A stretch of 64,000 bases of DNA, from assembly GCA_000328365.1 (NCBI GenBank), contig KB297594.1, forward strand, positions 47,529 through 111,528, in the 5' to 3' direction. The notes below the pieces were generated by a model. The model was not told the DNA's origin and did no database searches. It was given only the letters and a program-made list of their open reading frames with translations. This document shows, one piece after another, positions 26,700-39,396 of the stretch. Position 1 is the stretch's first letter. The number at the start of each line of letters is the position of its first letter. A program made the position numbers and the translations under genes. The DNA comes from Capitella teleta. Its lineage: Eukaryota > Annelida > Polychaeta > Capitellidae.

Positions 26700-26705
26700 A
26701 ATAAA
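26700..26705 (+). terminator. Poly(A) signal of the RhoGEF gene
   Basis: AATAAA lies 210 bp after the stop codon, in AT-rich 3' UTR-like sequence. Confidence 0.65.
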
Positions 26706-29700
26706 ACTTCCCTATATATGCATATGAGCTTTGCTTTCAAGTTTCGTGTTATTTATTCCACAACTTCACCTGCCATCGATTGCCTTTTGATTTGCAGTCA
26801 TTACACCATGTAACGAGGTATCACCTATCAATAGCAGGGATTGAGGTGCCCCCGTATCTCCATCATCAGCACGACTCGCTTAACATTAGCCTGTCAACAA
26901 TTGCCACTGTGTACCATTCAGCACCTTCCACTCTGGCACTTCCGCGTCAACGCACGCTATCGGGTCAGGCGGTCTCTGTGCCCTAACCGGGGGCACATTG
27001 ACGTAACTTTCGATCCCCCGCCGCAGGGGTCATAGCGTGCTGAGGGCGACTGCCCTGCCCCCTGGTATCTTTCATCGGAGTCTCAGGACGCATCTCTGTC
27101 ACCTCCTTAGGGACACGTATCATGTTTACACACCGATGCACGAGTAAAGAATTCAGAGATTGCGTAACAGCGTGGTATCTTTGGTGATCGGAGTCTGCTG
27201 GGATTGGGGTTTAGCAACGTGACGTCTAATTTGGTCACCGTGTGAGTTGACTTCTGCGGCGGATTCTGACTTACGCGGAGAACGAGGCATGCATAATTAT
27301 ATGAATAAACGTATGAGGACTGAAGAGAACCATAGAAGCATGACCGGTGGTCAAACGATGTGAATTCCGTTAGATTTATGTCCAACTGACCGCAGAGATC
27401 GCAACACCTTAACTTCCTTTTGGGTTAATAAAAGCAGACATTATACCAACCGCACAATCCGCGAAAAATTGCATGGTATTATGAAAGTATGTGATGTTTT
27501 GATCGCTAAAGCACTGGTAACATTCCATAAGCGTTTATACATGCACATAGCACAGGAGTACAATGTACTAAGTACTCGAGTAATTTAAACTTGAATTGGT
27601 TGCCATGCCTAATTCAGAATGAAAGTGGTACACTGGTGGGTGAACGGGTACTCTTTCGGGATCCTATAATAAGAAATATAGTAGAAGTACTCATAATAAT
27701 ACTCATCATATAATAATTATATAGTACTATAAGAAAACTCATGGGTAAAAATATATTTTTCATTTCATGGAAATCCCTATTTATGACCAAAGTCTGATTA
27801 GAATTAACACGATAAATACATTAAAAAAAAACACACCAAACCAAACAGATGCTACGTTAATTGGACAACATATATTCCCCCTTGAATAAATTACAATCGA
27901 TCGGAACATCTGTCAGCTCCCACCAAGATCATTGCCTCATCCGATCCAAAGATATAACAAATTCTATACGTTTCGAACTATCTATTGGCGAAATAATTAC
28001 CGCAAATTACCCTGAATATTGTTGATTCGAAGAGCGCGAATCTCTTCTTCAATCAGCGTTAATCGCAAACAGAGCAATCGGTTGAGTGGCATGCCCCTCG
28101 GTAGCCTCACCTGGAGGGCTTCAGGGCTCTAATGAATCTAATCCCGAGTGTTAATCGGTGGGCAACGATCGGCTCATACCTGCGGCGCGTGTCACCGCGT
28201 GAATCGTGATTGAAAATTCGACGTGTGTTTTGCAGCGAAGACACTGGCCGCGACTACTTCGGTTAATTCGTGTACATTGTAAAGTCGGTGCATCGCATTG
28301 GTGTTTTGATTGAAGTAAGAACTGGAAAATAATATTATTATAACATGAAAAACCGAAAAAGAGTATACCTGTACATATATATACATGTACTCTTGATAAT
28401 TACAAGACTTATAAGTAATCCTTTTCAAACATGTGATAGTTAACACCAAGAATCATGACCAAGTATCTATATACACCGATGTGTTCTTCGATCATCAGCA
28501 GAAAGGTTGATTTTCCTGCATAATTCCCAAGAAGCTGCTGGGCAGCCGCTGGCCACACGCGCTCAGCCACTTAAACCCCATCAACTTGTTTTGTCTACAA
28601 ATTTCAAGAAACAAAAGACGCGAATTGGTTGATTGTTAAGTCTCGTGTGATGTTGTAAGAGGTGAGATCAGAACGTGAGTAGATCATAAAACATCAAAGT
28701 TGTGTTAAGTGGATACGAGTCTAAGGTTCAAAGGTCAAAAGAGCACCACTTATGTCAGAATTGAATGGGGTGTGATGCGCCAATTGCGTTCACAACTCTT
28801 TTGCAGCTTTACGTTCTTTGAAAATCGTGGCGTCGCGATGACATTAAAATTCCAAATGTATCCGTAATAAATACGGGGTTCAGATCCGCACCAGTCTCTC
28901 TAATTGAATGATTGGTTATTTAGAAGCGCATTCGTAAAGGAAATATGTTTATAATCACGGGCGCCATGACTCGATATGCTGTAAGATAGCAAATATTCGC
29001 GGCCCTGAAGTGTAGTCTGTGGTCATAAGCTGACGAAAATTCGCGCGTGAAATTTTCGCGGTCGACCGCGTCTGCGAACATATCAAATATTTTCTGTCGG
29101 CGAAATTTTGCTGTACATGTGTGACCACACGAATTGGGCGTCGCATATTAAGCAGTCAATTGTTAATGTTCAATCAGAGTGAGCACTACGCATCTCAGAT
29201 TAAAGTTTGCGCACTTACGATACATTTGATGCGACCAAAGGTATACACGAACAAATAAATAAAAACTAAAGATGTCATGTAAAGAATCACTAATTATACA
29301 AGTAATGAACGACTTTATTTACATGTTATTATGAACCCTTGCACGCATAGGATTAGTCACACTAGAAATACAATTAATGTATTTTAAAGGAAAGTTACGA
29401 AACAATTCTCTTGTGAAACAGCATGTTGAGTTGAAATTTCATTGTTCCGTTTACTGAAGCATTTGCCGGTATTCAGGAGTCTTCCATAGCATTCCCACAA
29501 AGCTTGTCAGCCACGAGAAATCATGTCTGTCGATGTCTCTTTCTTGTTTCTCTCTGCATGATCACTACGATGAAGTCTGATGCGGTCGGGAACTTATTCG
29601 AAATGCTTCTCATATTACTGGTACATGAGCACATGTTTCTTCGCTAATAGGGCGACGATTTCGCGCCAATGCCTGGTATGTAAGATATGGCTGTGTATGT

Positions 29701-29847
29701 TGATTGACCACCGTACCTGCAGGGTGAGATTTGATATTCGGCGCATCCACAAACACGTGCAGCATTTCTCAATGTACAATAGAAATTGCAAACCAAAATT
29801 TCTAATCACGAATAAAAATTAAATATGATTCTTAGGAAAACGAATCT
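26706..29847. other. Intergenic, no gene seen
   Basis: No supported coding sequence. Sequence around 26950-27060 and 28090-28200 is noticeably GC-richer than its surroundings but matches nothing I recognise. Confidence 0.5.
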
Positions 29848-30507
29848 GGGGCGGTATTCACAAAGATTCTCAGGCTCAGGCTCAAGACTTAATTCTGATA
29901 ATTTATTCCTAAGACCACTCTTAAGTGTAAATTCTTAGAATTGGCTCCCAACTCTTAGATTTCATCCTCAACTGCTAAAAATGGTTCTCAACTCTGAGAT
30001 TATCATGTTAGAAATGTGTTAACTCTATAAGTCCTATGCAGGACTCTCAGAAGTTGAGAATTGAGAGCTTCAGAGTAACAAAACAGTCATGTTTAAGAAG
30101 ATTTCTTTTCAATTCTCCATTTATATTTATTAAATATCACCATGAACGACTTATGATCAGATACAATTCAAGTACATGCATGGTCAATGGCTAGTTTGTT
30201 ATTCTGAATGAGAGAAACACGAAATCATAACGCTCTTTAAACGTTATGACATCGAGCGAAAATTGTGCAATTCAGCTACGATTTTTAAATCGTTGATTTC
30301 GCCACAAAAATCAATAGAAATGGGTCGATATGCACATAATTCGACATTTATGAGTTAATCAATAAACCGTGAAGTTTGTAAGCATATCTATTGCCGTTTT
30401 AATGTCTTAACCACGCAAATAGTAATCAGACAGACTTGCGACAGTTGCCACTCGTCGATCAGTCTCAGCCATTAGCCTGAGCCTGAGAATCTTTGCGAAC
30501 ACTGCCC
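29848..30507. mobile_element. MITE-like non-autonomous DNA transposon, 660 bp
   Basis: Left end 29848-29885 (GGGGCGGTATTCACAAAG, then ATTCTCAGGCTCAGGCTC) is the inverted counterpart of right end 30472-30507 (reverse complement GGGCAGTGTTCGCAAAG, then ATTCTCAGGCTCAGGCT). The inverted repeats are about 36 bp with a few mismatches. The interior is AT-rich, full of CTTAAG/CTTAGA-type words near the left end, and has no open frame. TIRs beginning GGGCGGT are known from PIF/Harbinger and ISL2EU MITEs, but I could not fix a target site duplication. It contains a convergent TCATAACGC / CGTTATGA pair at 30225-30249. Confidence 0.75.
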
Positions 30508-31118
30508 ATGGGATAATTCATAAATGTGGAAATTAATGAGCACGTCTAGACTGTGATCCTTTAGTAAAAATATACATTTGACATGTTTTTATTGCCTCTG
30601 CCTTTGCCGCCGTATCAGGTCAGAATACTAGTTTTACAGTTATTACCGTAGTCATTACGGGAAGGTGCGTTATGAGATCGTTATCCCACTTCCAGCGTCT
30701 GATATCAGCCAAGTTTCCTGGAATTTACATTTGATACAAGCGCCAAGAGTTTTCGTGCTTTGTGTTAACTCTTTCGTGGTTAGGAATTTGACATGGGGTC
30801 CTTCAATGTTGTATTATAAGAACATTATTTCATCCATAAAGTATGACGATAGATAATTTCAAAACACGCTGATGTTGTGTACAATTGCCTGATGTAATGA
30901 TACCCAGATGTTTCTCGTCAGACGCATGTTCAATTATTCCTCCCATGAACCGCATTGCACAATAACCATATCACCTTTCTTAACAACAATAAATCTTGCT
31001 CTTTGTGGAGTTGAAAATTACATCTAACTCATTGGCATATTTTGAGCAGATTTCCAGCATGGCCGTAAAACCATATCGCCTGCATACGCAAATCCTCCAC
31101 AGAAAACAATTGATATTA
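30508..31118. other. Intergenic, no gene seen
   Basis: Unique-looking AT-rich DNA between two MITEs. It contains GTGCGTTATGA at 30665-30675. No coding signal. Confidence 0.5.
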
Positions 31119-31759
31119 AACAGAGTGGTCAAAAGTAATCTTCTACCCCATGTTAAAGATCTCAATGCTTCAGTTTAAAATTCACGCTAAGATAAGATAA
31201 ATAAATAATTGGTATGGTTAGTCTAACATGTCATGCTGTTATTCCTATCATTTTTATTCCCATTTCATCAATATTTATGCCGATGTATCTCAATTAATAA
31301 GTGCACTCATCATTCCGTGATAATTCCACAATTCCGCGATAATTTTGGCGGCAAACAGAGCCCCGTGGATGAACTTCATTGAACGCATACTTAAGGCGAC
31401 GCTCTCGTACTAATGTTTTGTTTAAGAGTGCTATTTTTGTGACAGTAGCACTAATGTTTATCTCCTAAAATCAAAGCAAGGCAGAGTTTTTATTGAAGTG
31501 CCATACAAGAGATGAAATCCCACAACGCTCGTTCAGGGGCTCATCTGATTTTGCTCTCTTCGCGATCACTCACCATTCGCATTTAAATGTTCCTCCCTCA
31601 TTCAAAATTGACTTCATACTTGATTTCTTTGCAAAAATGGGCACAGAATATCAATTCATACCAGGTACTTATTTTTGGGAATAATTGACACATTTTAGCA
31701 AATTTTCGAGTTTTGTTTTTAACATGGAGTAGATAAGACTACTTTTGGTCCACTCTGTA
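31119..31759. mobile_element. Mariner-like MITE, 641 bp, copy 1
   Basis: The left end (AACAGAGTGGTCAAAAGTAA, then TCTTCTACCCCATGTTA) is inverted at the right end (reverse complement TACAGAGTGGACCAAAAGTA, then GTCTTATCTACTCCATGTTA), giving TIRs of about 38 bp. A TA dinucleotide flanks both sides (31117-31118 and 31760-31761), the target duplication typical of Tc1/mariner. The interior matches the element at 41033-41620 along its length at roughly 70% by eye. There is no transposase frame, so it is a non-autonomous, old copy. Confidence 0.75.
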
Positions 31760-32615
31760 TAACATCCTATGATGACTCAAAGCGTTTCATAAGGACGTCG
31801 AGATATTATTATGAACAACGTAGGAAACAGTACACCACCTAGTTTAACACCATTTTCAATGGTTGTTTTTTTTTTACATCAAACGTTTGGCTATTTGAAT
31901 ATCCCCCCATTTAAAAATTCAATTTCATAATAGCACCCTGAGAGTAGAATAAATTCATAACCCATCTCAATACCAGTGGGCGTATTGCATGTATTTTAAA
32001 TGTCAGGATAATCCTGATGGAGTTCACGCATGCTAATTGTCTCTACTGATGTATGGTATCTCCAGTATTAAACTTTGAATCGCAGGCGATGAAGGCAGAA
32101 TGAATTCGAATGACTGGGAAATTCTTATAATTTTTCACAATAAACAAAGTTGAAATCAATTATAACAGATACGCACAATGAATGTACAATATAGTAACAT
32201 GGCAGAAAGACTAAAAAGTTTTGAAGAGGAGAAGAAAAAAAATGAAAGAGAAGAGATGAGAAGAGAAGAGAAGAGAACTTGAGAATTGAATTGTGATGTA
32301 GTAGGATTAACCTGAGATCCGACACTCAGTAGGCGGTCAGAATATGAGACCTGACCCTCATGCAGCCAATGGTCAGCCAATGGTCAGCCTTGCCAAATTC
32401 AGCTGCCTATCTTGTGATAATCATTATGCTGCACACTGTAGATTACATCTACATAGAATCATACTTTAAATATGCACCCTTAATAAAAAGCTAACATTTC
32501 ATGAACATTTACACATTAACCAGATTTGCAGAAGCAGAAATAAAACAAAGATTGTTCCAAACAAGCAGTTTGCGATTGAGAGCGTGCACAGGAGTGCCAG
32601 ACTAATGGGAAAATC
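31760..32615. other. Intergenic, no gene seen
   Basis: A purine-rich GAGAA-type low-complexity tract lies at 32224-32280. No coding signal. Confidence 0.5.
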
Positions 32616-33993
32616 TTAGACATAAATGTACATGACCGTCTCTATGGGCTCTCTACACAGAGGACAAACCCTGCGTTCAGTGAAACGTGACTGCGCAATT
32701 TCACGAGCACAGTCAATGCACAAACACATGTGTTTGCACGGCAGTATGAGAACCGTTTTCAGTTGGTCCACACACACAACACACATTCGCTTGTCTCGCT
32801 CCGACTCCAGATGCATTTCTAGGTCGCTTGATGATAGGTTATCGCTGACAGAACGAGCGGGCGTAGAGCGAGACCGGAGCGATGAACACGCTGAGTTGGC
32901 TGGCAGATGGATTCGGATCGCATTTGGATCATCCTCCGTCTCGGATTCTGAACTTGCGATCGAATATTCATCCATATCACCATCAGCATCAGATATCTGA
33001 GGATGTGAAAATAATGGTAACAAACATGACGTGTAAGAAATAATTTCGAATAATAACCTCGCTATCCTCCTCTTCCTCTTCCTCCTCCTCCTCCTCCTCC
33101 CCTTCCTCCTCATCATCAAGCGCTGCATCATCTACATCACTCTCCAGGAATTCATGATCCCCGTTATATTCCAGATGGACTGTTTGGTTGGAGGACGTGA
33201 TAAAGAGAGGACAAGTGAATCCTCGCTTGTGAAGCAGGCGAGCGGTTATCATGCACAAACCCACGGCCACCAAGGTCACCAGGAAGGTCAGGCGAAACTC
33301 ATACGACAGATGCCCCGACAGTTCCAAGGAGAGAACAGATGTCGCGGAAGGAATTGCAGAGGCACAGAGATTGAAACATGCGAGTAAGAAGAAGTACAGA
33401 GACTGCCAACAATCTCCGACAACCCCAATAATGGCACAAAACATTAGACTTATGAACTGATGAATGTAGGATAAAAATTCGTACGATGATAAACCAATGA
33501 CAACCGTTGCATGCCAGGCGTATGAATAGAATGAAAATAAACAGCCGGTGATGAAGTTTTTAATTGTCATTGGGGTTATCGATGAGAGACCACTAGCTGT
33601 ACAAGCGTGCAGAAATTGTTCATAGGCATACTGCAGGAAATGAAGCAATCCAAGAGATATCCATTGAAGAAGAACCCCTAAACTAGACAGCAGAAGTCCC
33701 CCATTTTGAAGGAGCCACGCAGAAAGATTAGCAAGTAACCCAACACATAGCAGAAAGAAATGGCCAAACAGGGCTACTAACTCAAGTATATTGAGCAGCA
33801 CACCCGCGGTCACTTCCAATAGAAGCGATGACAGGACGCCCAGAGCCCTGCAGCCGTCCACTAACATACGAAGCATTCCGCCGACGATTTGACAGTTGAA
33901 CGTTATGACTGCTTGAGTGAGTCGTTGCGCTCCATGGCACGCTTGGATGACATACTGGGCTGCTGTAGTGGCTGTGGACAAAATGCCAGCCAT
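32616..33993 (-). CDS. RNF26-like multi-pass membrane RING E3 ubiquitin ligase
   Basis: Two exons on the minus strand, 33993-33058 and 32996-32616, join in phase 0 (GAG|gttatt ... cctcag|ATA) to give 438 residues, close to vertebrate RNF26 (433). The N-terminal two thirds is a string of long hydrophobic segments, then a strongly acidic Asp/Glu run just before the splice junction, then a Ser-rich linker. The C-terminus carries a C3HC4 RING at about 384-429: MCVVC, LILPCKHMCLCIDC, VCPLCREPIE. The last residues are TVMYIYV. RNF26 sits in the ER membrane, organises perinuclear endosomes and ubiquitinates partners such as STING in mammals; a similar site of action is inferred. The start ATG at 33993 is the first Met in frame after an in-frame non-ATG extension. 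Confidence 0.88.
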
Positions 33994-35143
33994 CTCCACA
34001 ACACATGATAGTTCAAAATGTCTGCTGTAGTACCCTCAAACATCGGATGACGCTGTAGGTCTCATGCAATGCCATTTATTGGAAGTCAAATGTTTGATGC
34101 CATAGACGACGCAGCCAAGTTGTGACGTCATAATATGAGAATTCCCTCAGGGCGTTCCCCGTTCCTGAGAACATTTCTCGCGAAAGTGCCCTACAAGTAA
34201 AAAAAAATTACAGAATTGTTCAACGAAAAGCAAAATAATTATACCAAATAGACAAATAGAGACTCTTTCATCGCATTGTTAGCTTTTCAAGGGAAATTCT
34301 TCTTTTTTTTCTTCCCACAAAAGTAGAAGAAAAATCACCGTTGTTTCAACCGTTCGTCGTTTTCACTTTTCCCGTCGTCCGCACTTTTTTGAAGTTTCGC
34401 TTCTGAGACAAATATGAAAATTCCGATTATTATCTTTCAAGCAGAATGAAATTGAAGAGAGGTGAAACATGGGTGAAAGAGGACCCCTTTGTCCATGTGC
34501 TGAGTCAAACGGAGAGAGATTCTCGCTGCGATTTCTGCTTTCGAAGGTGATGAAATGCATTTAAGTATTAACATTTCTCACTGTCTGTTATACAATCATA
34601 ACGCACTTCAATCCTCCTCAACCTCACCAGGCTCTTCCCCTCTGGGGAAACGTCTCTGCGTCTAACCAGGCTCATGCTCGTTGAGAGTTCCCGGCCTCCG
34701 TAAACAGGAACACGTAGCCCCGAAATGATCGACAAGGAATAGTTTTTGTTTCGGTTTCAATTCAGTCACAGAATTAATTATGCTTGTAAGGACGTTTATT
34801 AATAATTTGGGTATGCTTAATTAGTTAATATGTATATATGAGTTCACTACGTCAGTACCGAGTCGTCGGCCTGTATATCTTCAACAAGCTGTGGTATGTG
34901 GCTACAAATGTCTATTGTTACGGTGCGATCTTTCTTCTTGAGAACTCGGAATTAGGAGAACACGAGCTTCGGAGTTAATAGATACATTAACATTCCTTGC
35001 ACCTATTTCGAAGTCAGAACTTGAAATTACGACTCAATATCTTGGTCTGAACTCATTGTTTCTGAGATGCTGACCTTGTAATTCTGACTTCCACCTGGTC
35101 AAAAATGAAAGAACACACCATTAATCCATCTTGATTTATGAAG
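33994..35143. other. Intergenic between divergent RNF26-like and SMYD-like genes
   Basis: This region should contain both promoters and the missing 5' exon of the SMYD-like gene, but I could not find a convincing SET N-terminal exon. It contains TCATAACGCAC at 34596-34606 and a 22-bp word shared with 48278-48299. Confidence 0.45.
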
Positions 35144-37141
35144 GCCTGAGAATGACATCCAAATTCCTCGATGTTCATCCTGCAAAGTTGTGCGGTTCTG
35201 CAACAGGAAATGTCAGGTAGAAGAACTTGGAATTATCAATGAACAAAGGATTCCTACATATCATTCTGTTTGCAGTCCTCTGCATGGTCTGTTCACAAGA
35301 AGGAATGCCGGAGCCTGAAGAGAGTGGCCCCCAAGATCCCCACTGACAGCGTTCGACTCATCTTCAGACTGCTCATCAAGGTTTTGTGTTTCTACATTTC
35401 TCACTTACTCATACATGGTATCTGCAAATTTTGCCTCCAATGGCCAGCACTAATTAAATTATTTAAGCCCTCTCAAGGCATGCTGAACACTCACGCCTCT
35501 CACTACATCTTTATATGTATTTGTTTAATTGCTCATGTTTTCTTTCTTTCTGTTTCTAGCTTGAATCAGATATTGAAGATGTGGAAGTTTTTGGCAAGAA
35601 AAGAAACTGGGCTGACTTAATATCGCGTAAGTCTCAAAGTATTCAAAGATTATTCATATTGGTAATCTTACCTTTAGTTTGCGGTTTATGAATTTTGTTC
35701 TTCAGATGTTGATGAGGTCCAAGAGGACCAAATTCGTCTGCAGCAGTTTATGGTATTGATGACAACGCTAAAATCGTTCAGTGAAAACGTTATGTCAATG
35801 CCGAGCGTCGAGGAACTTTTTGTCATCTTTGGAAGGGTCGGTTATACCACTCATTAATCACTCTTTAGAATTTTTATTTTATTTTATCTTTATTTTTGAA
35901 TTTCTTCCTAGGTTTGCGTCAATAGCTTCTCGATTTGCGATCCTGAAATGAATCCGATTGGAGTTGGTGTTTACATAAGGCAAATCAAACCGTTGCTCGC
36001 CAGGAATTCATATCACATTCACTTCTCTCTCAGATGCTCCGTCCTGGATCACAGCTGTCGACCGAATGCGGTCGCTGTGTTTGAGGGAACCACACTGAGG
36101 ATTCGATGTGTTGAGCCAGTCGACAGTGAGCAAGATGTAAGCTGGATGAATCGGGAGGTCATTTGTTGGCGTTTGTCCTGATTACAGTTGCGCATCAGTT
36201 ATATTGACACCCTGGATGACACGACCACCAGGAGGAGAAATCTTCAGCAGCAGTATTACTTCAATTGTTTGTGCGGTGAATGCAAAGACAGTGAAAAGGT
36301 GTTGCAATTCTTAAAAAAAAAAATAGTTTGTAATGTCTTCTGAATTGTCATTCTCAGGATTTGATTAAATTTAGTTTCAATTGCACTAGTGTGGAATGCA
36401 AAGGTCATGTCACTCAAGTGCCGGCGGGTAAGGGAGAGAATGAGCTGATATCGATTTCATCTCCCAATTTTACAGATGATCGATTCTCGTGCGACATTTG
36501 CGGTACAACTGTGGACGATGTAAACTTGAATCAAGCGGCTGAAAAAGCACAGAAAATCATCAAACATCTGAATGAACTGAAAAAACAGAGAGGTTTAAAC
36601 AAATTATTTCACACTTTAAAATCACTTAAATGTTTACCACAGAGCATGAGTCAATCCGAATGAAAGGGCTGTCATGCGTGTCTGAAATGCGAGCCATTCT
36701 GCACCCTTATAATGTTCATTTCATCAAGTTGTGCGATCTCTCGCTCGATGCTTGCATTGAGACGTCGCAATGGGACGATGCCCTGGAGCTTGGGAGGCTG
36801 ACTGTAGTGGCATACAGGTCTGAAGAGTGCGCAACAAACACCACGATCGTTGACATTTACTCGATCGTAGGTTTTATTACGGAGAGCTTCATCCCAGCGT
36901 TGGAATTTTGCTCTTCAAAATTGGGAAGATCTTGTCTTATTTGGCCGACAGAGAAGCTCTTCAATTTCTTAAGCAGGTCAGGGTTATTTTTATTTTAGGA
37001 ATGCGCTTAAAAATTATTCAAAATTATTCAAAATTAAAAAAATTTCTTTGTCAGGCTGCCACTGTGTTAAGGGTCACACACGGAGATGATCACTCACTTT
37101 ACAAGGATCTGGCTCAACTCATTGATCAGAATTCAAATTGA
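35144..37141 (+). CDS. SMYD-type MYND/SET lysine methyltransferase, 5' end not found
   Basis: Eleven exons join in frame: 35144-35216, 35276-35380, 35560-35626, 35706-35836, 35912-35979, 36034-36136, 36188-36298, 36358-36592, 36643-36817, 36871-36976 and 37055-37141. The MYND finger is RCSSCKVVRFCNRKCQ followed by AWSVHKKECRSLKRV. The SET core shows VNSFSICDPEMNPIGVGVY, the cofactor motif DHSC (usually NHSC), LRISYID and the post-SET cluster NCLCGECK. The C-terminus has the SMYD helical repeat region ending LRVTHGDDHSLYKDLAQLID. Family members methylate histone or cytoplasmic lysines. The first SET segment that normally precedes the MYND finger is absent: the frame upstream of the first exon hits TGA and the acceptor there is weak. 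Intron 5 (35980-36033) is GC-AG, 54 bp and open in frame. Either an upstream exon is unrecognised or this is a 5'-truncated copy. Confidence 0.85.
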
Positions 37142-38269
37142 AAATTCAATAAAAATTCATTTTTATTACTAAAAAGTTGTTTATAATTTTTATATAACCA
37201 AGCCCTAGAAATCCACAGAATACAGTTGAGCAAATTATGGAAGAGGAAAGTGGTGGAAATGTTGTGATGAGGCAATTATGTCCTATAGTTAAGACTATCT
37301 CATTGTCGATTAGAGCTCTATACATGTATACATATATGTATGTGTGGTTGTGTCGAAATCAATTGAGAGCACAAAGAGAAAGTTGGTAAGGGATGCACGA
37401 CTGTTTGTCATGATCTGTAATTCAGATGCATACAAGATGGTCACGGAAATAAGGTTAACAGACTGGAGAACCAGTAAGCAAATAAAAAATAATAATAAAA
37501 AAAAAAACAAGAGATCTGCGTCCTTTAAGATAATTAATTACTAGTATATATATATATATATATGTGTGTATTGTGGACAAGACGAATGTTTTTAGTAGAC
37601 ATGTCGGCTACCAGTGCCATCACTTTTGAATCAGAGAAATAACTTAATATGAAGCAAGAACTTAACTCAATGATGAGTTCAGAAATGTGTAATGAATCAA
37701 ATATAACATCAAATGCTGATTACAATTGAATTATAGTTTCAGCTTATAATTCTAAATATACATGGACAACGCAGCTCACTCCTGAACCCTTGGTTACTTG
37801 AGTGAGGAATATAATGAATTTTTCTGTGTAAATGCGGTTTGCATGTTGAAATCGTGAGATATGAAAAACCACTCAAGAAAGTCAGCATTTCTTCGTTTAC
37901 TCGTCTCATTAAATATATTCCTCACTCGTTGAGGCAGGAATCGTTATGTTGCGTGTTCTAGATCCAGAGCACTGGCCTCTTCTATAACATTTTGCCAAGG
38001 GAGCCAATGAGACCGTTAAAATAGACAGATCGACAGATCGTACTCATTCAAGCGAACGGAACGTGGAAATTAAAAAACGGAAAACTACCGCGACATGGGA
38101 AAGGATCAAAGGAACATTTAAAACAGCGTATTTACGCGTATATAAATACATCATACGTACGCAAACCGCGTTTCCAGTCAATGACCTGCCAATACAATAG
38201 CATATCATATCCAGAACATATAATCAAGCGATTTAATTAAGCTTAACATTTAACACAAATAATGCCAAT
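37142..38269. other. Intergenic with poly(A) signal and a TA microsatellite
   Basis: AATAAA at 37148-37153 lies 7 bp after the SMYD-like stop and is its likely poly(A) signal. A TA dinucleotide run is at 37543-37563. CGTTATG occurs at 37942-37948. No gene is seen. Confidence 0.55.
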
Positions 38270-38608
38270 ATGAACTCTGATCTTTCTTTATTTAATAATG
38301 TTATTCCTCGTGTGCCCAGTGCTGTTCATTTGGGTCACCATATAGGTCAAGATAGTAATTACTGTAAAATTAAATGTAATTACTGTATAAATAAAGCAAC
38401 CAATGATACGTATATCAGAGTTAATCGCTTAAAATGTAATTTTAGCAAATGTTCCTTTAATGTCTTAAATAGATTATTCGCTTCTTTTTGTACCTCTTTT
38501 TATGGCTGTCCAATATGGAATTTGTATAAACTTGATAAAATTGCTATCTGTTATCGTAAATGTTTAAGGCACCTATTTAATTTACCGTGCATAACGCACT
38601 CTGTATAA
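38270..38608 (+). mobile_element. LINE fragment, C-terminal part of a reverse transcriptase ORF
   Basis: A 112-codon open frame contains VHLGHHIGQDSN, IRVNRLKCNFSKCSFNVLNR, LFASFCTSFYGCPIWNL and RKCLRHLFNLPCITHS. This is the pattern of the region after the catalytic core in CR1/Jockey-like non-LTR retrotransposons, where hydrophobic residues around FYGC and LFNLP...THS are conserved. Both the catalytic motif and the 5' part are missing. It is a dead fragment. Confidence 0.75.
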
Positions 38609-38982
38609 TTATTACATATACATATTATTACATAATAATAATTGTGATAATTGTGATAAATGTAATCATTATTACATAATTATTACATTATTTGGAGAAA
38701 GGCTATTCTACTATCGATTTTGAACATACGTTATGACCATCTTGCGTTTTCCGAAAATGCGTTATGATATTTAGGATAAATCTCTTGCGTTTTCGATCAT
38801 GGTCATTAATTACCGATTTAATCAACCAAATGTTTGTCAAAAAGGTTGCAAATAAAAAGTTTAACATTTGAAGAAACAGTTCATGATAATTTCACAGAAA
38901 TAAATCGAATAATAAAAAACTAGGGGTGAAAAAAAAAAAATAATAATTTATATGATTTTGTTTAACTATAGATAGAGTAATT

Positions 38983-39324
38983 ATGAGATGGATCAAAGAA
39001 AGAAAGGTGTCATTGTCATCAGCTCCATGCCATAAGATGGAATAAACACCAACTGCTTCAAAATTTCAGTGCAGGACTAGCCCAGTCCAGTTCTTAGCCT
39101 TTCTCCTATACCCACCATGGTCCGTGGCAAGTCGAAGCCTATAATTTCACTAATATGAGATGGATCAATGAAAGAAAGGTGTCAATGTCATCAGCTCCAT
39201 GCCATGAGATGAAATAAACACCAACTGCTCCAAAATTTCAGTGCAGGACTAGCCCAGTCCAGTTCTTAGCTTTTCTCCTATACCCACCATGGTCCGTGGC
39301 AACTCGAAGCCTATAATTTCACTA
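38983..39324. repeat. Tandem duplication, two 171-bp units
   Basis: Units 38983-39153 and 39154-39324 match almost base for base: ATGAGATGGATCAA, ATCAGCTCCATGCCAT, CAGTGCAGGACTAGCCCAG, ACCCACCATGGTCCGTGGCAA and CCTATAATTTCACTAAT recur in order. About ten differences are visible by eye, so the duplication is fairly recent. A third unit starts (TAATATGAT) and stops at once. Confidence 0.9.
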
Positions 39325-39396
39325 ATATGATAAGAACATTCAAATGCGCTGTACATAGGTAAAAAGGAAGATCATAAAATACTAGAAAATGCAATT

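Noticed and set aside
32626-33000. Plus-strand 124-codon frame opposite the RING exon
   Set aside because: It is antisense to conserved RING cysteines; no independent support.
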